A stretch of 64,000 nt of DNA from DASUPK01 sp963819715 (GCA_963819715.1 CAWFXE010000006.1:372001-436000), one strand, 5' to 3'. Positions 1 to 8,862 are shown, numbered from the stretch's first letter. The notes: generated from the sequence alone by a model not told the origin. Numbers and translations are program-made.

Positions 1-664
1 CTTCCGGGACCGAGCCGTCGGCCGTGACGGCCTTCGCCTTTCCCTCCAGGCCCGCCGCGACCCGGTAGTGGACGGTGTAGGTGCCACCCTGAACCGGGGT
101 CACGTTCCAGACGATCCGCTTGGTCGCGTTCGGAGCGAGCTCGCCGAAGCCGTAGGTATCGGTCTGGGCGGCCTCGGCCCCAGCCGATGCGATCTGACCC
201 TCGTACTTGGGGAAGCCCTCCTCCAGGATCCAGACCGGGCGAAAGGGGATCGCGAGGCCCTCCTGCTCTGAGCGAACTGAGAAGGAGCCCTGCGCCGTGG
301 GCAGCTCCTCGGAGGTGGTCGTGGTCCCGCCGGTCGTCCCTGTGGTGGTCGTGGCGGACTCGTCGGTGCTGGCGTTCGAGGTGGTGAAGATGGTGATCGC
401 GAGGTTCGGGATCGTCTGGTCGCCGGAGTTCTCGACAGCCAGCGTCAGGTTCGTGTTCTGGGCGAGCGCCTGCTTGCTCGGGAAGTCGGCGCTGACGATG
501 GAGACGGGGAAATTGCCCTCCGGCTCGCTCGCGTCCTGCCGGGTGCCGCCGCAGGATGCGACGCCCGCCGCCAGGAGCACTCCGAAAATCCCTATCCCGA
601 TCCGCCTGCGGGCCTTGAGGGAACGGGCTGTCGAGGCGCTCTCCTCCAAAGGCGCGGGCAACAT
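1..664 (-). CDS. Partial lipoprotein with a C-terminal beta-rich domain
   Basis: A minus-strand frame is open from an ATG at 664 to the window edge, so the C-terminus is missing. I translated it directly. The first 40 residues are a basic head, a hydrophobic stretch and a lipobox ending V-A-S-C near residue 38, so it should be lipid-anchored outside the membrane. A Thr/Gly/Ser-rich stretch (about residues 105-120) interrupts an otherwise beta-like sequence with N-S-G-D-Q and P-N-L motifs, reminiscent of CARDB or DUF11-like adhesive domains. It diverges from the MlaE-like gene at 839, and the 174 bp between them must hold both promoters. No specific function can be assigned. Confidence 0.75.
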   Translation of the reverse strand, partial: MLPAPLEESASTARSLKARRRIGIGIFGVLLAAGVASCGGTRQDASEPEGNFPVSIVSADFPSKQALAQNTNLTLAVENSGDQTIPNLAITIFTTSNASTDESATTTTGTTGGTTTTSEELPTAQGSFSVRSEQEGLAIPFRPVWILEEGFPKYEGQIASAGAEAAQTDTYGFGELAPNATKRIVWNVTPVQGGTYTVHYRVAAGLEGKAKAVTADGSVPE

Positions 665-838
665 ACCACGCACCCTACCCCCGCCAATCCGGCTCCGTCT
701 CACCAGTTGCGGGGATTTCTTGGCCCGAAGTTACGCCTGACGGTTGTGGGTGGCGAACGGCGGCCCCATCACATAATCTGTCCGTGCAGTGCGGGGCCGC
801 GCCCCCATGAGGGGGGAACGGCTCCGGAGGAGAGCTAA

Positions 839-1646
839 ATGGTCAGATCCATAGCCGATAGGGCGTTCCTCCCGGCCAAGTCTCTATTCGAGCAGGTCGG
901 GGACATGATGATCCTGACCGCGAAGACGGTCGTCTCGGCGATCCGTCCTCCGTATCCCTACGGCGGCGAGTTCATCGGGCAGTTCCTCTTCGCCCTCCAG
1001 CTCTGCTGGTTCCCGATGATGATCTCGACCCTGGCCTTCGGGTTCGGCGCTCCCGGCCTGCAGGCGGCCAACTTCCTCTCCCTCTTCGGGGCGCTCGACC
1101 GTCTCGGCGGGTTCTTCGTCCTCGCCTCGATCCGCGAGTTCGCTCCCTTCGTGACCGCCGTGGTCGTCGCCGGAGTGGCCGGCACCGCGATCACCGCGGA
1201 CCTCGGCGCCCGGAAGATCCGCGAGGAGCTCGACGCGCTCCAGGTGCTCGGCGTCGACCCGATCAAGAACCTCGTCGTTCCGAGATTCCTGGCCTTGATG
1301 CTGATCACCGGCCTGATGGACATCTATGCGCTGATCTTCGGCATCGTCGGCGGCATCGGCGCCGAGCTGCTCTACAACGAGCCGCTCGGAGGGTTCTTCG
1401 CGACTCTCTTCAACAACGCCTCGGTCACGGACCTCTGGGGGTCGGTCCTGAAGATGCACCTTATTCGGGGCGATCATCGCGATCGTCTGCTCCTACAAGG
1501 GGATGACTGCGTCCGGAGGCGCCGAGGGAGTGGGCCGCGCCGTCAACGAGGCGGTGGTGATCGCCTTCATGGGCGTCTTCGCGTTCAACTACGTCTTCAC
1601 CCAGACCCTGCTCGCCACGCATCCCGAGCTCCAGGTAATCAAGTGA
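839..1646 (+). pseudogene. MlaE-family ABC lipid transporter permease, frameshifted
   Basis: The N-terminal 208 residues are a clear MlaE/YrbE-type permease: membrane segments, then the conserved cytoplasmic stretch with A-D-L-G-A-R-K-I-R-E-E-L-D-A-L and G-V-D-P. After K-M-H-L at about 1462 the frame turns into arginine-rich nonsense. Skipping one base near 1463 restores a perfect family C-terminus (F-G-A-I-I-A, K-G-M-T-A-S-G-G-A-E-G-V-G, V-I-K, stop at 1646). The corrected protein would be about 268 residues, the family norm. GGAGGA at 827-832 supports the ATG at 839. The next gene is a second MlaE-like permease, and the pair precedes an ATPase, matching the MCE/Mla phospholipid transport layout. 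As written the sequence encodes a truncated permease; sequencing error is a real alternative. Confidence 0.8.
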
Positions 1647-1659
1647 TGAGGGGTAATTG

Positions 1660-2461
1660 ATGGGGGCCGGCTGGCTGGCGGTCCCGCAGGGGCTGGCTCA
1701 ACTCGATCGGCGAGATCTTCGGCTTCTCGACGCGCGTCGCCGGCCTCGTCTACACGGGCCGGGTCTTCCAGTTCTTCGGCGAGGCCCTGCGCCAGACCGG
1801 CATCCTGATCCTCGGCTCCACGCTCGTCATCTGGGGCCTCGTCTTCATCCTCGGTCTGCAATGCGGAATCGAGGGCGCCTACTTCAACCGCTCGGTCGGA
1901 GCGCCCGCCTATGCGGGCGTGTTCGCCGCCTGGTGCGACCTGCGCGAGGTGATTCCCTATGGCTTCGGCTACATGCTGTCCGCCAAGGTGGGCACGGGAA
2001 TCGTCGCCGAGCTCGGCGCGATGCGGATCTCCGACGAGATCGACGCCCTCGAGGTCATGGGCGTGCCGCCGGTGACCTTCCTGGCGGCCACCCGCCTGCT
2101 CGCCGCCTGGGTCGCCTTCCCCTTCATGTACCTGGCCGCCGTCGGGATCGGCTACTTCGCCAGCTGGCTCGCGGTGGTCGAGCAGATCGGCGACGTCTCC
2201 TCCGGCGGGTACTTCCTGATCTTCTGGATGTTCCAGAACCCGCCCGACCTCTTATTCAGCCTGATCAAGGGCATGGTGATGGCGACCGCCATCGTTCTCG
2301 TCGGCTGCTACTACGGCTACACGGCATCCGGAGGACCGGTGGGCGTCGGCACCGCGACCGCGAAGTCGATGGTGCTCAACATCGTGCTCGTGCACATCAT
2401 CGGGATGATGGGAACCCTGGTCTTCTGGGGGGCTAACCCGAGGGCGCCAATCGGCGGGTAG
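1660..2461 (+). pseudogene. Second MlaE-family permease, frameshifted near its start
   Basis: From about 1694 to 2461 the +2 frame reads as a complete MlaE-like permease (S-I-G-E-I-F-G-F start; A-E-L-G-A-M-R-I-S-D-E-I-D-A-L-E-V-M-G-V core; hydrophobic C-terminus). That frame has a stop at 1658-1660 and no usable start before GTG at 1919, which would delete the first third. The ATG at 1660 lies in the neighbouring frame. Removing one G from either G-run (1662-1666 or 1689-1692) joins it to the permease frame and gives about 266 residues. It sits 13 bases after the first permease, so the two would be cotranscribed and form a heterodimer. In actinobacteria such YrbE pairs work with MCE proteins, but no mce gene is in this window. 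Confidence 0.75.
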
Positions 2462-2511
2462 CCGAGGGCTGTTACCTAGACTTTTGGTGAACTTCCAAGG
2501 AGGCATGACTG

Positions 2512-3531
2512 GTGGCTGAGAAGAAGAGCACTTCCCGAAGCAGCAGCAAGAGCACGAGTAGCCGTTCGACCACCAAGAAGCGTGCCGCCACCCGCCGCAA
2601 GGCGCCCGCTCGAGCCAAGGCCCCCGAGGCCGAGGCCGTCGAGGAGGGCGATCCGCTCGCCGCGCAGGGATACGGCGAGGAGGACTTCTCCGGGCGTGAC
2701 TACATCATTCCCGGCGTCGACGCCGAAGATCCCGATCCTTACAAGTGGCACACGGGAACGAAGCGCGACCACGGCGGCGAGGACGCGATTGAGATCATCG
2801 ATCTCGTCAAGCAGTTCGGCCGCACCCGGATCCTGAACGGCTGCAACCTCGGCATTCCGGACAACATGATCTCGATGGTCCTCGGGCCGTCGGGCACCGG
2901 CAAGTCGGTGCTGATCAAGCACATCGTGGGGCTGCTCTACCCGGACGCGGGTGACGTGCTCGTCCACGGCGAATCGATCCCGAGCATGACCGACGACGAG
3001 CTCTTCGAGGTTCGCAAGAAGTTCGGCCTGCTCTTCCAGGACGGCGCGCTCTTCGGCTCGATGAACGTCTACGACAACACCTGCTTCCCCCTGCGCCAGC
3101 ACACGGACAAGGGGGAGGAGGAGATCGAGGAGATCGTCACCCGGCGCCTCCGCGAGGTGGGTCTTGCCGAGGCGATGTACAAGATGCCGAACGAGCTCTC
3201 AGGCGGGATGCGCAAGCGCGCCGGCTTCGCGCGGGCCCTGGTGCTCGATCCGGCCATCGTCATGTTCGACGAGCCCGACTCGGGTCTCGACCCGGTCCGC
3301 ACCGCGCTGCTCTGCGAGCTGATCCGAGAGATCCACGAGGAGAACGGCGGCTGCTACCTGGTGATCAGCCACGACCTCGGCACGGCCCGCCGCATCGCAG
3401 ACTTCATCGCGGTCCTCTGGAAGGGCCGGATCGTCGAATCGGGCCCCTCGGACGAGCTCTTCAACTCGCGCAACGAGTTCGTCAACCAGTTCCTGAACGC
3501 AGACGTCAAGGGCCCCCTGGCGATGGACTGA
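2512..3531 (+). CDS. ABC transporter ATP-binding protein, MlaF-like
   Basis: This is the ATPase partner expected for the two preceding permeases. Walker A G-P-S-G-T-G-K-S is at residues 125-132, the signature L-S-G-G-M at 229-233, and Walker B with D-E-P-D-S-G-L-D-P-V at about 253-262; S-G-L-D-P-V-R is typical of MlaF/Mkl-type subunits. A histidine in the H-loop (I-S-H-D-L) is present. The start is GTG at 2512, eight bases after AAGGAGG (2497-2503). Unusually, the first 80 residues form a Lys/Ser/Arg/Thr-rich tail resembling a histone-like extension, followed by an acidic linker; canonical MlaF proteins begin at the nucleotide-binding domain (here about residue 92). The tail may bind an anionic partner, which is inference. 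Confidence 0.88.
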   Translation: MAEKKSTSRSSSKSTSSRSTTKKRAATRRKAPARAKAPEAEAVEEGDPLAAQGYGEEDFSGRDYIIPGVDAEDPDPYKWHTGTKRDHGGEDAIEIIDLVKQFGRTRILNGCNLGIPDNMISMVLGPSGTGKSVLIKHIVGLLYPDAGDVLVHGESIPSMTDDELFEVRKKFGLLFQDGALFGSMNVYDNTCFPLRQHTDKGEEEIEEIVTRRLREVGLAEAMYKMPNELSGGMRKRAGFARALVLDPAIVMFDEPDSGLDPVRTALLCELIREIHEENGGCYLVISHDLGTARRIADFIAVLWKGRIVESGPSDELFNSRNEFVNQFLNADVKGPLAMD

Positions 3532-3538
3532 GCGACGC

Positions 3539-3587
3539 CCAGGACGCCGCATCTCTGCCTCCTCGGCCTTGACCTGCGACGTCCTGG
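3539..3587. terminator. Candidate hairpin between the ATPase and the MMPL gene
   Basis: CCAGGACGCCGC at 3539-3550 pairs with GCGACGTCCTGG at 3576-3587 (11 of 12 positions) around a 25-base loop. It starts seven bases after the ATPase stop codon. There is no T-tract, so it may be a factor-dependent terminator or RNA-stabilising stem rather than an intrinsic terminator. Downstream, 3617-3631 holds a short imperfect inverted repeat (TTAGCGC / GCTCTAA) that could be an operator for the exporter. Confidence 0.35.
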
Positions 3588-3655
3588 ACGCCGCTGCGTT
3601 TGTGGAAGCCCCTGAATTAGCGCGGCTCTAATACTCGCTCCCTAACCTCAGGCCG

Positions 3656-6379
3656 GTGAACGCGGGGAGAGGATTCTTCGAGCGGGTCGCCGGCGTCGCC
3701 GTGCGCTGGCCGTGGCTGCTGATCGCGCCGATCGTGGCGCTCACCGGCGCCGGGATCTTCGCCGCGACCCAGCTGGACACCAACGCCGGCACCGACACCC
3801 TGGTCAGCAAGGGGTCGTCGGAGTACAAGGCGACCCAGGACTTCCACGAGAAGTTCGGCGACGAGCCGGTGATCGTGCTGGCGAAGGAGGACCTGCGCAA
3901 GCTGGTCCTCACCAAGGACCTCGAGCCGCTGTTCGAACTGGAGGAGTGCTTCGCGGGCGGGACGCAGCTGGCGGCGTCGCTGCCGCATCGCAAGAAGCAG
4001 CCGCTGCCGCCGGTCTGCGATCAGATCTCCAAGTTGCACCCCAGCCAGTCCGTGTTCGGGCCGGGGACGTTCCTTTACCTGAGCGTCGCCGGGATCCAGC
4101 AGGCGCTGCAGGGTCAGATCGGCGGCGCCACCGAGGCCGCCCGGACGGCCGGTCAGCGGGCCGCTCGGGCGGCCGCCAGGCGCGGCGCCTCGACCGCCGA
4201 GCAGACGCAGGCCGCTAACGCCGCCGCGCAGCAGGTGCTCAGCCAATTCCAGGGCCAGCTGATCCAGGTCGCGCTGCGGTACGGGATCACCTCGCTGCCG
4301 CGGCTGGACGATCCGAACTTCGTCAGCCGTGTGGTCTTCGATCAGTCGAAGCCGGCAGGGACGCCGAAGGAGCGCTTCGGCTACCTCTTCCCGAACAAGG
4401 ACGCCGCGCAGATCATCGTCCGGCTGCGCCCGGACATGACCGACGCGGAGCGGCACGAGGCGATCGGACTCTTCCGCCAGGCGGTCTCGGACCCGCGCTT
4501 CAAGCTCACAGACGGCAGCTATGTCGTCACCGGCGCCCCCGTGGTGGTCGACGCGGGCGCGCGGGAGCTCCGCAGCCAGACCCTCCTGCTGCTGGGAGTG
4601 GCGGGCCTGGTGATGGCCCTGACCCTGTTACTGATCCTGCCGCGGCCGCTGCGCCTGCTCCCTCTCGGAGTCGCGGTGGCGGCCGGAGCGATGACCATGG
4701 GCCTGGTGGCGCTGTTCGGCGGATCGCTGACGGTGGGCGCCATCGCGATGCTGCCGGTGCTCGTCGGGTTGGCGGTGGACTACGCGATCCAGTTCCAGGC
4801 CCGCTTCAACGAGGCGAGGGCGGAGGGCGCGCCCGCTGGCCGCGCCGTCGCGCTCGCCGCCGGGGGAGGCGGACCTGTCATCGGCGCCGCCTGCCTGGCG
4901 ACGATCGCCGGCTTCGCGGCCTTCGCGCTCTCCCCGAGCCCACTCGTGCGCTCCTTCGGGCTCCTGCTCGTGGTGGGCGTCGCTCTCGCATTCCTCGTCG
5001 CGCTCACGGGGGGCCTCGCCGCGCTGGGGCTGTCGGCGTGGCGCGGATCTGGGGAGGCTACGCCGGCGCCCCGCTCCGCCCGCTTGGGAGGCGTAGCGGC
5101 GCGCCTGGAGTCCACCGGGGTGGCGGCCATCGCGCTGGCGATCGCCCGGCCGAGGCGCGTGCTCGCTGCCGGCCTGCTGCTCGCCGTCTGCGGCTGGGTC
5201 GCCAGCGCCGGCACCGGCGTCGAAACCGACATCCGAGACCTGGCGCCGCCCAACCTCTCCGCCCTCAAGGATCTGAACGAGCTCGAGAAGGAGACCGGGA
5301 TCTCGGGCGATGTCAACGTGACGATCAAGGCCGACGATCCGACCAGCCCCGCGGTGATCTCCTGGGCCGAGGGATTCCAGCAGCGCGTCCTCGCCCGCCA
5401 CGGATTCTCCGGCGCGAACCCGAGCTGCGCCGATGCCCAGATCTGCCCGGCCCTCTCTTTGACTGATTTCTTCGGTGGAGCGAGCTCCGCGGCATCCGGC
5501 TCCTCGACCACCGCGGGCCAGAGCGTCGGGGACGTCCACGCCCTGGTTCAGGCGCTGCCCTGCTTCATCTCGCAGATCGTGATCAGCCATCGCGGCGAGT
5601 GCAACCCATCGGCCGGGACCACCCCGATCGGCGACACGGCCGACATCGCATTCGGCATCCGGGTCCAGCCCCTCTCGGACCAGCAGAAGCTGATCGACGA
5701 CATCCGCGCCCAGATCAACCCGCCAGGCGGCCCCGCGCCCCCGGCCGGAACGACGGTGGAGCTCGCCGGGCTTCCGGTGCTGGCGGCCGAGGCCAACACC
5801 GACCTCTCCAACAGCCGCTGGTGGCTGCCGCTCGTCGGCCTGGTCGCCGTGGGGATCGTCCTGTCGCTGATCTATCGCTCGGTCCGCCGGGCAGTGATTC
5901 CCCTGATTCCCGTGCTGATGGCGACGGGATGGTCGGGCCTCGTCGTGGCCGCGCTGGGCATCTCCCTCAACCCGATGTCGGCGACGCTGGGCGCGCTCGT
6001 GATCGCGATCTCGACCGAGTTCAGCGTGATCCTCTCGGCGCGGTACGCCACCGAGCGCCGCGCCGGCCAGTCAGCCGGCGAGGCACTGCGGCGGACCTAC
6101 CTGCGCACTGGGGCGGCGGTACTCGCCTCGGGCGTCACCGCCATCGCCGGCTTCGCTGTCCTCGCGATCGCGGGCCTCCCGCTGCTCGACGACATCGGCC
6201 TGATCTCCGTCGCGCCGGTTCTGCGGGACTTCGGACTGGTGACGGTCGCGGACCTGCTGGTGGCTCTGGCGGGGGTGATGCTCGTGCTGCCGGCGGCCGT
6301 GGTCTGGGCCGAGGAGGGATTTCCGCTGCCCGCGCGCAGCGGCGCCGGACAGGTGGCACCCAGCCAGTCCGTGTCTTAG
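3656..6379 (+). CDS. MMPL/RND-family exporter (HAE-3 type)
   Basis: This 907-residue integral membrane protein has the two-fold RND layout: one N-terminal helix, a large outer loop (about residues 35-300), a helix bundle, then the same again. The proton-relay motif G-L-A-V-D-Y is present in the first half (about residue 374). The second half has I-S-T-E-F at the matching position (about residue 784), so Glu replaces the usual Asp and Phe the Tyr. The start is GTG at 3656; I see no strong Shine-Dalgarno. Such proteins move lipids, hopanoids or other hydrophobic compounds across the envelope. Its place directly after the Mla-like ABC genes suggests a shared role in lipid traffic, which is inference. 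The thioredoxin-like gene follows after 15 bases. Confidence 0.85.
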   Translation: MNAGRGFFERVAGVAVRWPWLLIAPIVALTGAGIFAATQLDTNAGTDTLVSKGSSEYKATQDFHEKFGDEPVIVLAKEDLRKLVLTKDLEPLFELEECFAGGTQLAASLPHRKKQPLPPVCDQISKLHPSQSVFGPGTFLYLSVAGIQQALQGQIGGATEAARTAGQRAARAAARRGASTAEQTQAANAAAQQVLSQFQGQLIQVALRYGITSLPRLDDPNFVSRVVFDQSKPAGTPKERFGYLFPNKDAAQIIVRLRPDMTDAERHEAIGLFRQAVSDPRFKLTDGSYVVTGAPVVVDAGARELRSQTLLLLGVAGLVMALTLLLILPRPLRLLPLGVAVAAGAMTMGLVALFGGSLTVGAIAMLPVLVGLAVDYAIQFQARFNEARAEGAPAGRAVALAAGGGGPVIGAACLATIAGFAAFALSPSPLVRSFGLLLVVGVALAFLVALTGGLAALGLSAWRGSGEATPAPRSARLGGVAARLESTGVAAIALAIARPRRVLAAGLLLAVCGWVASAGTGVETDIRDLAPPNLSALKDLNELEKETGISGDVNVTIKADDPTSPAVISWAEGFQQRVLARHGFSGANPSCADAQICPALSLTDFFGGASSAASGSSTTAGQSVGDVHALVQALPCFISQIVISHRGECNPSAGTTPIGDTADIAFGIRVQPLSDQQKLIDDIRAQINPPGGPAPPAGTTVELAGLPVLAAEANTDLSNSRWWLPLVGLVAVGIVLSLIYRSVRRAVIPLIPVLMATGWSGLVVAALGISLNPMSATLGALVIAISTEFSVILSARYATERRAGQSAGEALRRTYLRTGAAVLASGVTAIAGFAVLAIAGLPLLDDIGLISVAPVLRDFGLVTVADLLVALAGVMLVLPAAVVWAEEGFPLPARSGAGQVAPSQSVS

Positions 6380-6394
6380 GGGACCATTGAGGCC

Positions 6395-7114
6395 GTGGAG
6401 AACGGCGGAGGCAGAGACGGTGGTCCCGGCAAGCAGCCGAGCGAGCGGCCGCGCCGCACCGCGGTCTACTCGCTGATCGTCGGGATGGCGTTCATCGCGC
6501 TGATCGCCGTCGCGGGCATCAACACGATCTCGACCAAGAACAAGGGGGTACTGGGGGCGACCAGCGAGGGCGACATGCCGCTGGCGCAGTTCGCGGTCCC
6601 CAATGCGCGAACCGGTGCGAGCGGCGACGCCAACATCGCCCAGGACGATTGCGACGCGGCGCGAATTCCCTGTCCGGCCGGCAACCGGCGCTCCCCCGCC
6701 TGCCAGGTCGATGTCCCCGGGGCTCTCAGGGTCTGCGACTTCTTCGACAAGCCGCTGGTGCTCTCGTTCTGGTTCACGCGCGGTGGCGACTGCGAGAACC
6801 AGGAGGACGTCTTCGAGCAGGCATACCAGCGCTACACGCCTCAGGTGAACTTCCTCGCGATCGACGTGCGCGACAGCACCTCCGAGGTCCAGGACCTGAT
6901 CCGGACGCACCACTGGACCCACCCCGTCGGCCTCGATCGTGACGGGGCGCTCTCGAACCTCTACCGGGTGGGAGGCTGCCCGACCTTCGTCTACGCCTAT
7001 CCCGGCGGGATCTTCCAGGCGACCTCGATCGGGCACCTCGACAAGGCGCAGTTCGACTCGAAGGTCGAGGCTCTGGTGGAGGCATCGAAGCAGCGCGCGG
7101 CCACGGTGCGCTGA
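6395..7114 (+). CDS. Membrane-anchored thioredoxin-fold protein lacking the CxxC pair
   Basis: A cytoplasmic basic head, one membrane helix (about residues 24-45) and an extracytoplasmic TlpA/ResA-like domain. The active-site region reads F-W-F-T-R-G-G-D-C, aligning with F-W-A-S-W-C-G-P-C, so the first catalytic cysteine is replaced by Gly and only the resolving cysteine remains. The cis-proline loop is intact (G-G-C-P-T-F-V). Other cysteines at about 87, 93, 103 and 111 could form structural disulfides. It is 15 bases after the MMPL gene and its stop overlaps the next ATG by one base, so an operon is likely. A classical disulfide reductase role is unlikely; a peroxiredoxin-like or scaffolding role is possible. 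Confidence 0.7.
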   Translation: MENGGGRDGGPGKQPSERPRRTAVYSLIVGMAFIALIAVAGINTISTKNKGVLGATSEGDMPLAQFAVPNARTGASGDANIAQDDCDAARIPCPAGNRRSPACQVDVPGALRVCDFFDKPLVLSFWFTRGGDCENQEDVFEQAYQRYTPQVNFLAIDVRDSTSEVQDLIRTHHWTHPVGLDRDGALSNLYRVGGCPTFVYAYPGGIFQATSIGHLDKAQFDSKVEALVEASKQRAATVR

Positions 7115-7770
7115 TGGCCGAGCTCCCCGAGGACTGGGAGGTCGCTCCGGAGCCGGGCTGGATCGATCCGGCGCTGGCGGAGGAGTTCCCCGGACTCTCG
7201 ATCGTCTCGACTGCGATGGAGAGCAGCACAGGCCGGAGTCCCGAGGCGCTGAAGGAGCGCCTGCGGACGCTGAGCGACCGAATCGCCGGGGCCCAGGCGA
7301 TCCAGCTGCGGCAGAAGCCGATCCCGTGGGCCTATCGCGTCTTCTTCCGGCACATCGGGTTGGATCCCGACACCACCCGGACGCCGATCGAGCAGCTGAT
7401 CTTCGAGCGCATGCACGACGGCCGCTTCAAGAGCCGCAACCGCGTCGACGACGCGCTCACCATCGCCATGGTCGAGGTGGGCGTCGCGCTGCGGGCCTTC
7501 GACGCCGATCGGGTCGAGGGCAGGCTCGGGTTGCGCCTCTCGGCGGAGGGGGAGGGCTTCGAGGGGCGGGTCTCGCCACTTCCCGACGGAACGATCGTCG
7601 TCGCGGACGAGGAGCGTTCCCTCGGGATCCTCTTCGACCGAACGGCCGAGGGGCGGGGCGTCAAGCGGGGCACGAAGAGGGTCCAGCTCGTGGCCATCGG
7701 CGTGCGCGGCGTGCCTGACATCGCCCTCGAGGAGGCAATATGGGTGGCGGGCAGCGCACTGCGAGCGTAG
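7114..7770 (+). CDS. B3/B4 tRNA-binding-domain protein
   Basis: A 218-residue protein without membrane segments. W-A-Y-R near residue 71, D-P-D-T-T-R-T-P-I-E-Q-L (about 85-96) and a following N-R-V-D-D-A match the B3/B4 domain found in the beta subunit of phenylalanyl-tRNA synthetase and in small stand-alone proteins. Stand-alone members are mostly uncharacterised; an editing-like or nucleic-acid-binding role is the usual guess. The ATG overlaps the preceding stop by one base (TGATG), implying translational coupling with the thioredoxin-like gene although no functional link is obvious. Confidence 0.65.
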   Translation: MAELPEDWEVAPEPGWIDPALAEEFPGLSIVSTAMESSTGRSPEALKERLRTLSDRIAGAQAIQLRQKPIPWAYRVFFRHIGLDPDTTRTPIEQLIFERMHDGRFKSRNRVDDALTIAMVEVGVALRAFDADRVEGRLGLRLSAEGEGFEGRVSPLPDGTIVVADEERSLGILFDRTAEGRGVKRGTKRVQLVAIGVRGVPDIALEEAIWVAGSALRA

Positions 7771-7796
7771 ACTCAGGGGACTCGTAAGGAGGACTG

Positions 7797-8489
7797 ATGT
7801 CGGAGGAGTTGCTCGAACGCGCGGATCTGCTCGAGGCGCCTGTCGCGCCCGAGGCTGATCTGGTGCCACCGGCCCCGCCCGAGGGCCTGGACACGATCCT
7901 TTTCGAGCACGACGAGCGCGCTGCGCGCGCCGACCTGCGCCGGCAGATCGCCGCCATGGAGCTCGCCCTGGCCAGGCTCTTCGGCTCGGCCTTCCCGCGC
8001 AAGGGGATCGACTTCTCCGTGGCGGGGATGGGCGGCCCGCGCCTGCTCTCGGTGGATGAGCTCGAGAAGGTGCGCGACGGCCTCGCCGCCCGCATCCAGG
8101 AGGTGAGCGCGGACCTCAACGGCTACGCCGTCGTCGAGGAGTCAAACCGGGAGCTGATCGAGGAGATGCTCGCCGACCCCGCCTCGCACAAGTGGGAGCG
8201 CGTCTACAACGAGGACATCGGCGAGCCCGGCTGCAGGCACTGGCACGCCAAGCCGAAATGGGGCGTGCTCGGCATGCTCCTCGGCTGGTGGCGCGTCAAG
8301 ATCTCCTCCGGTTGCCCGTTAGCCGAGGGGCTCCGGCCCCCTGAATGCCCACCAAACGCCAGAGACGCAAGCGCCGCAGGCGGTCATCGACGGGCCCGGC
8401 GCCCGTTCCTGCGCCCGCTCCGGCACCGGCACCGCGTAAGCGCAGCGCCGATGATCGCCCGGCGGCGCCATGGGGCTCCTTCCCGCTGA
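7797..8489 (+). CDS. Uncharacterised cytosolic protein; C-terminus doubtful
   Basis: I do not recognise this family with confidence. AAGGAGG lies just before the ATG. Residues 1-175 look like a genuine protein: an acidic N-terminus, a predicted helical region with R-A-D-L-R-R-Q-I-A, and a W/C-rich end (P-G-C-R-H-W-H, W-W-R-V, S-S-G-C-P-L). After about 8322 the frame turns into arginine/proline-rich sequence with shadow-like composition and overlaps the next gene by 145 bases. The real stop is probably near 8320-8345: a TAG at 8320-8322 and a TGA at 8342-8344 lie in the other two frames, so a small indel close to the end is plausible. Confidence 0.55.
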   Translation: MSEELLERADLLEAPVAPEADLVPPAPPEGLDTILFEHDERAARADLRRQIAAMELALARLFGSAFPRKGIDFSVAGMGGPRLLSVDELEKVRDGLAARIQEVSADLNGYAVVEESNRELIEEMLADPASHKWERVYNEDIGEPGCRHWHAKPKWGVLGMLLGWWRVKISSGCPLAEGLRPPECPPNARDASAAGGHRRARRPFLRPLRHRHRVSAAPMIARRRHGAPSR

Positions 8490-8833
8490 CGGAGATCGTC
8501 ATCCTGATCGGCGTCGTCCTGCTGGTCATCGGGTTCTTCACCACGCCCCCGCAGGGCTTCGTGATGATCGCCGTGGGGCTCGGGCTCGCGTCCCTGGCCG
8601 GACTCGAGCTCTCGATCCGCGAGCACTTCGCCGCCTACCGCTCCCACACGCTGCTGCTCTCGGCCGCGGTCGGAGTGCCGGTGTTCGGCGCTCTCTTCAT
8701 CGCGACCAAGCTGAACCCGGCGCTCTGCGTCGGCGCCGGGTTCGTGGCGTTCGGGGGCGCCGCCTATCTCTTCGCGTCGGCCTTTCGCCGTCGCTCCGGC
8801 GGCGCCCTCTACCGCCTCGGTCTGCGGCGGTAG
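8345..8833 (+). CDS. Small membrane protein with basic, proline-rich N-terminus
   Basis: The first 45 residues are R/K-rich, then an alternating P-A-P-V-P-A linker. They are followed by four hydrophobic segments (about residues 49-67, 72-85, 98-118 and 121-138), a polytopic membrane protein ending in a short basic tail. The ATG at 8345 comes one base position after a TGA in another frame. No family could be named. If the preceding gene ends near 8340 as argued, the two are adjacent rather than overlapping and probably cotranscribed. Confidence 0.6.
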   Translation: MPTKRQRRKRRRRSSTGPAPVPAPAPAPAPRKRSADDRPAAPWGSFPLTEIVILIGVVLLVIGFFTTPPQGFVMIAVGLGLASLAGLELSIREHFAAYRSHTLLLSAAVGVPVFGALFIATKLNPALCVGAGFVAFGGAAYLFASAFRRRSGGALYRLGLRR

Positions 8834-8862
8834 GTGATGATTCGCCCGCCTCGGCCGGGCGG

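Noticed and set aside
1455..1470. Programmed ribosomal frameshifting in the first MlaE-like gene
   Set aside because: No slippery heptamer or conserved stimulatory structure is evident, and the neighbouring gene has an unrelated lesion; decay or sequencing error is simpler.
3617..3631. Imperfect palindrome before the MMPL gene as a regulator site
   Set aside because: Arms of seven bases with one mismatch and no second copy; too weak to call alone.
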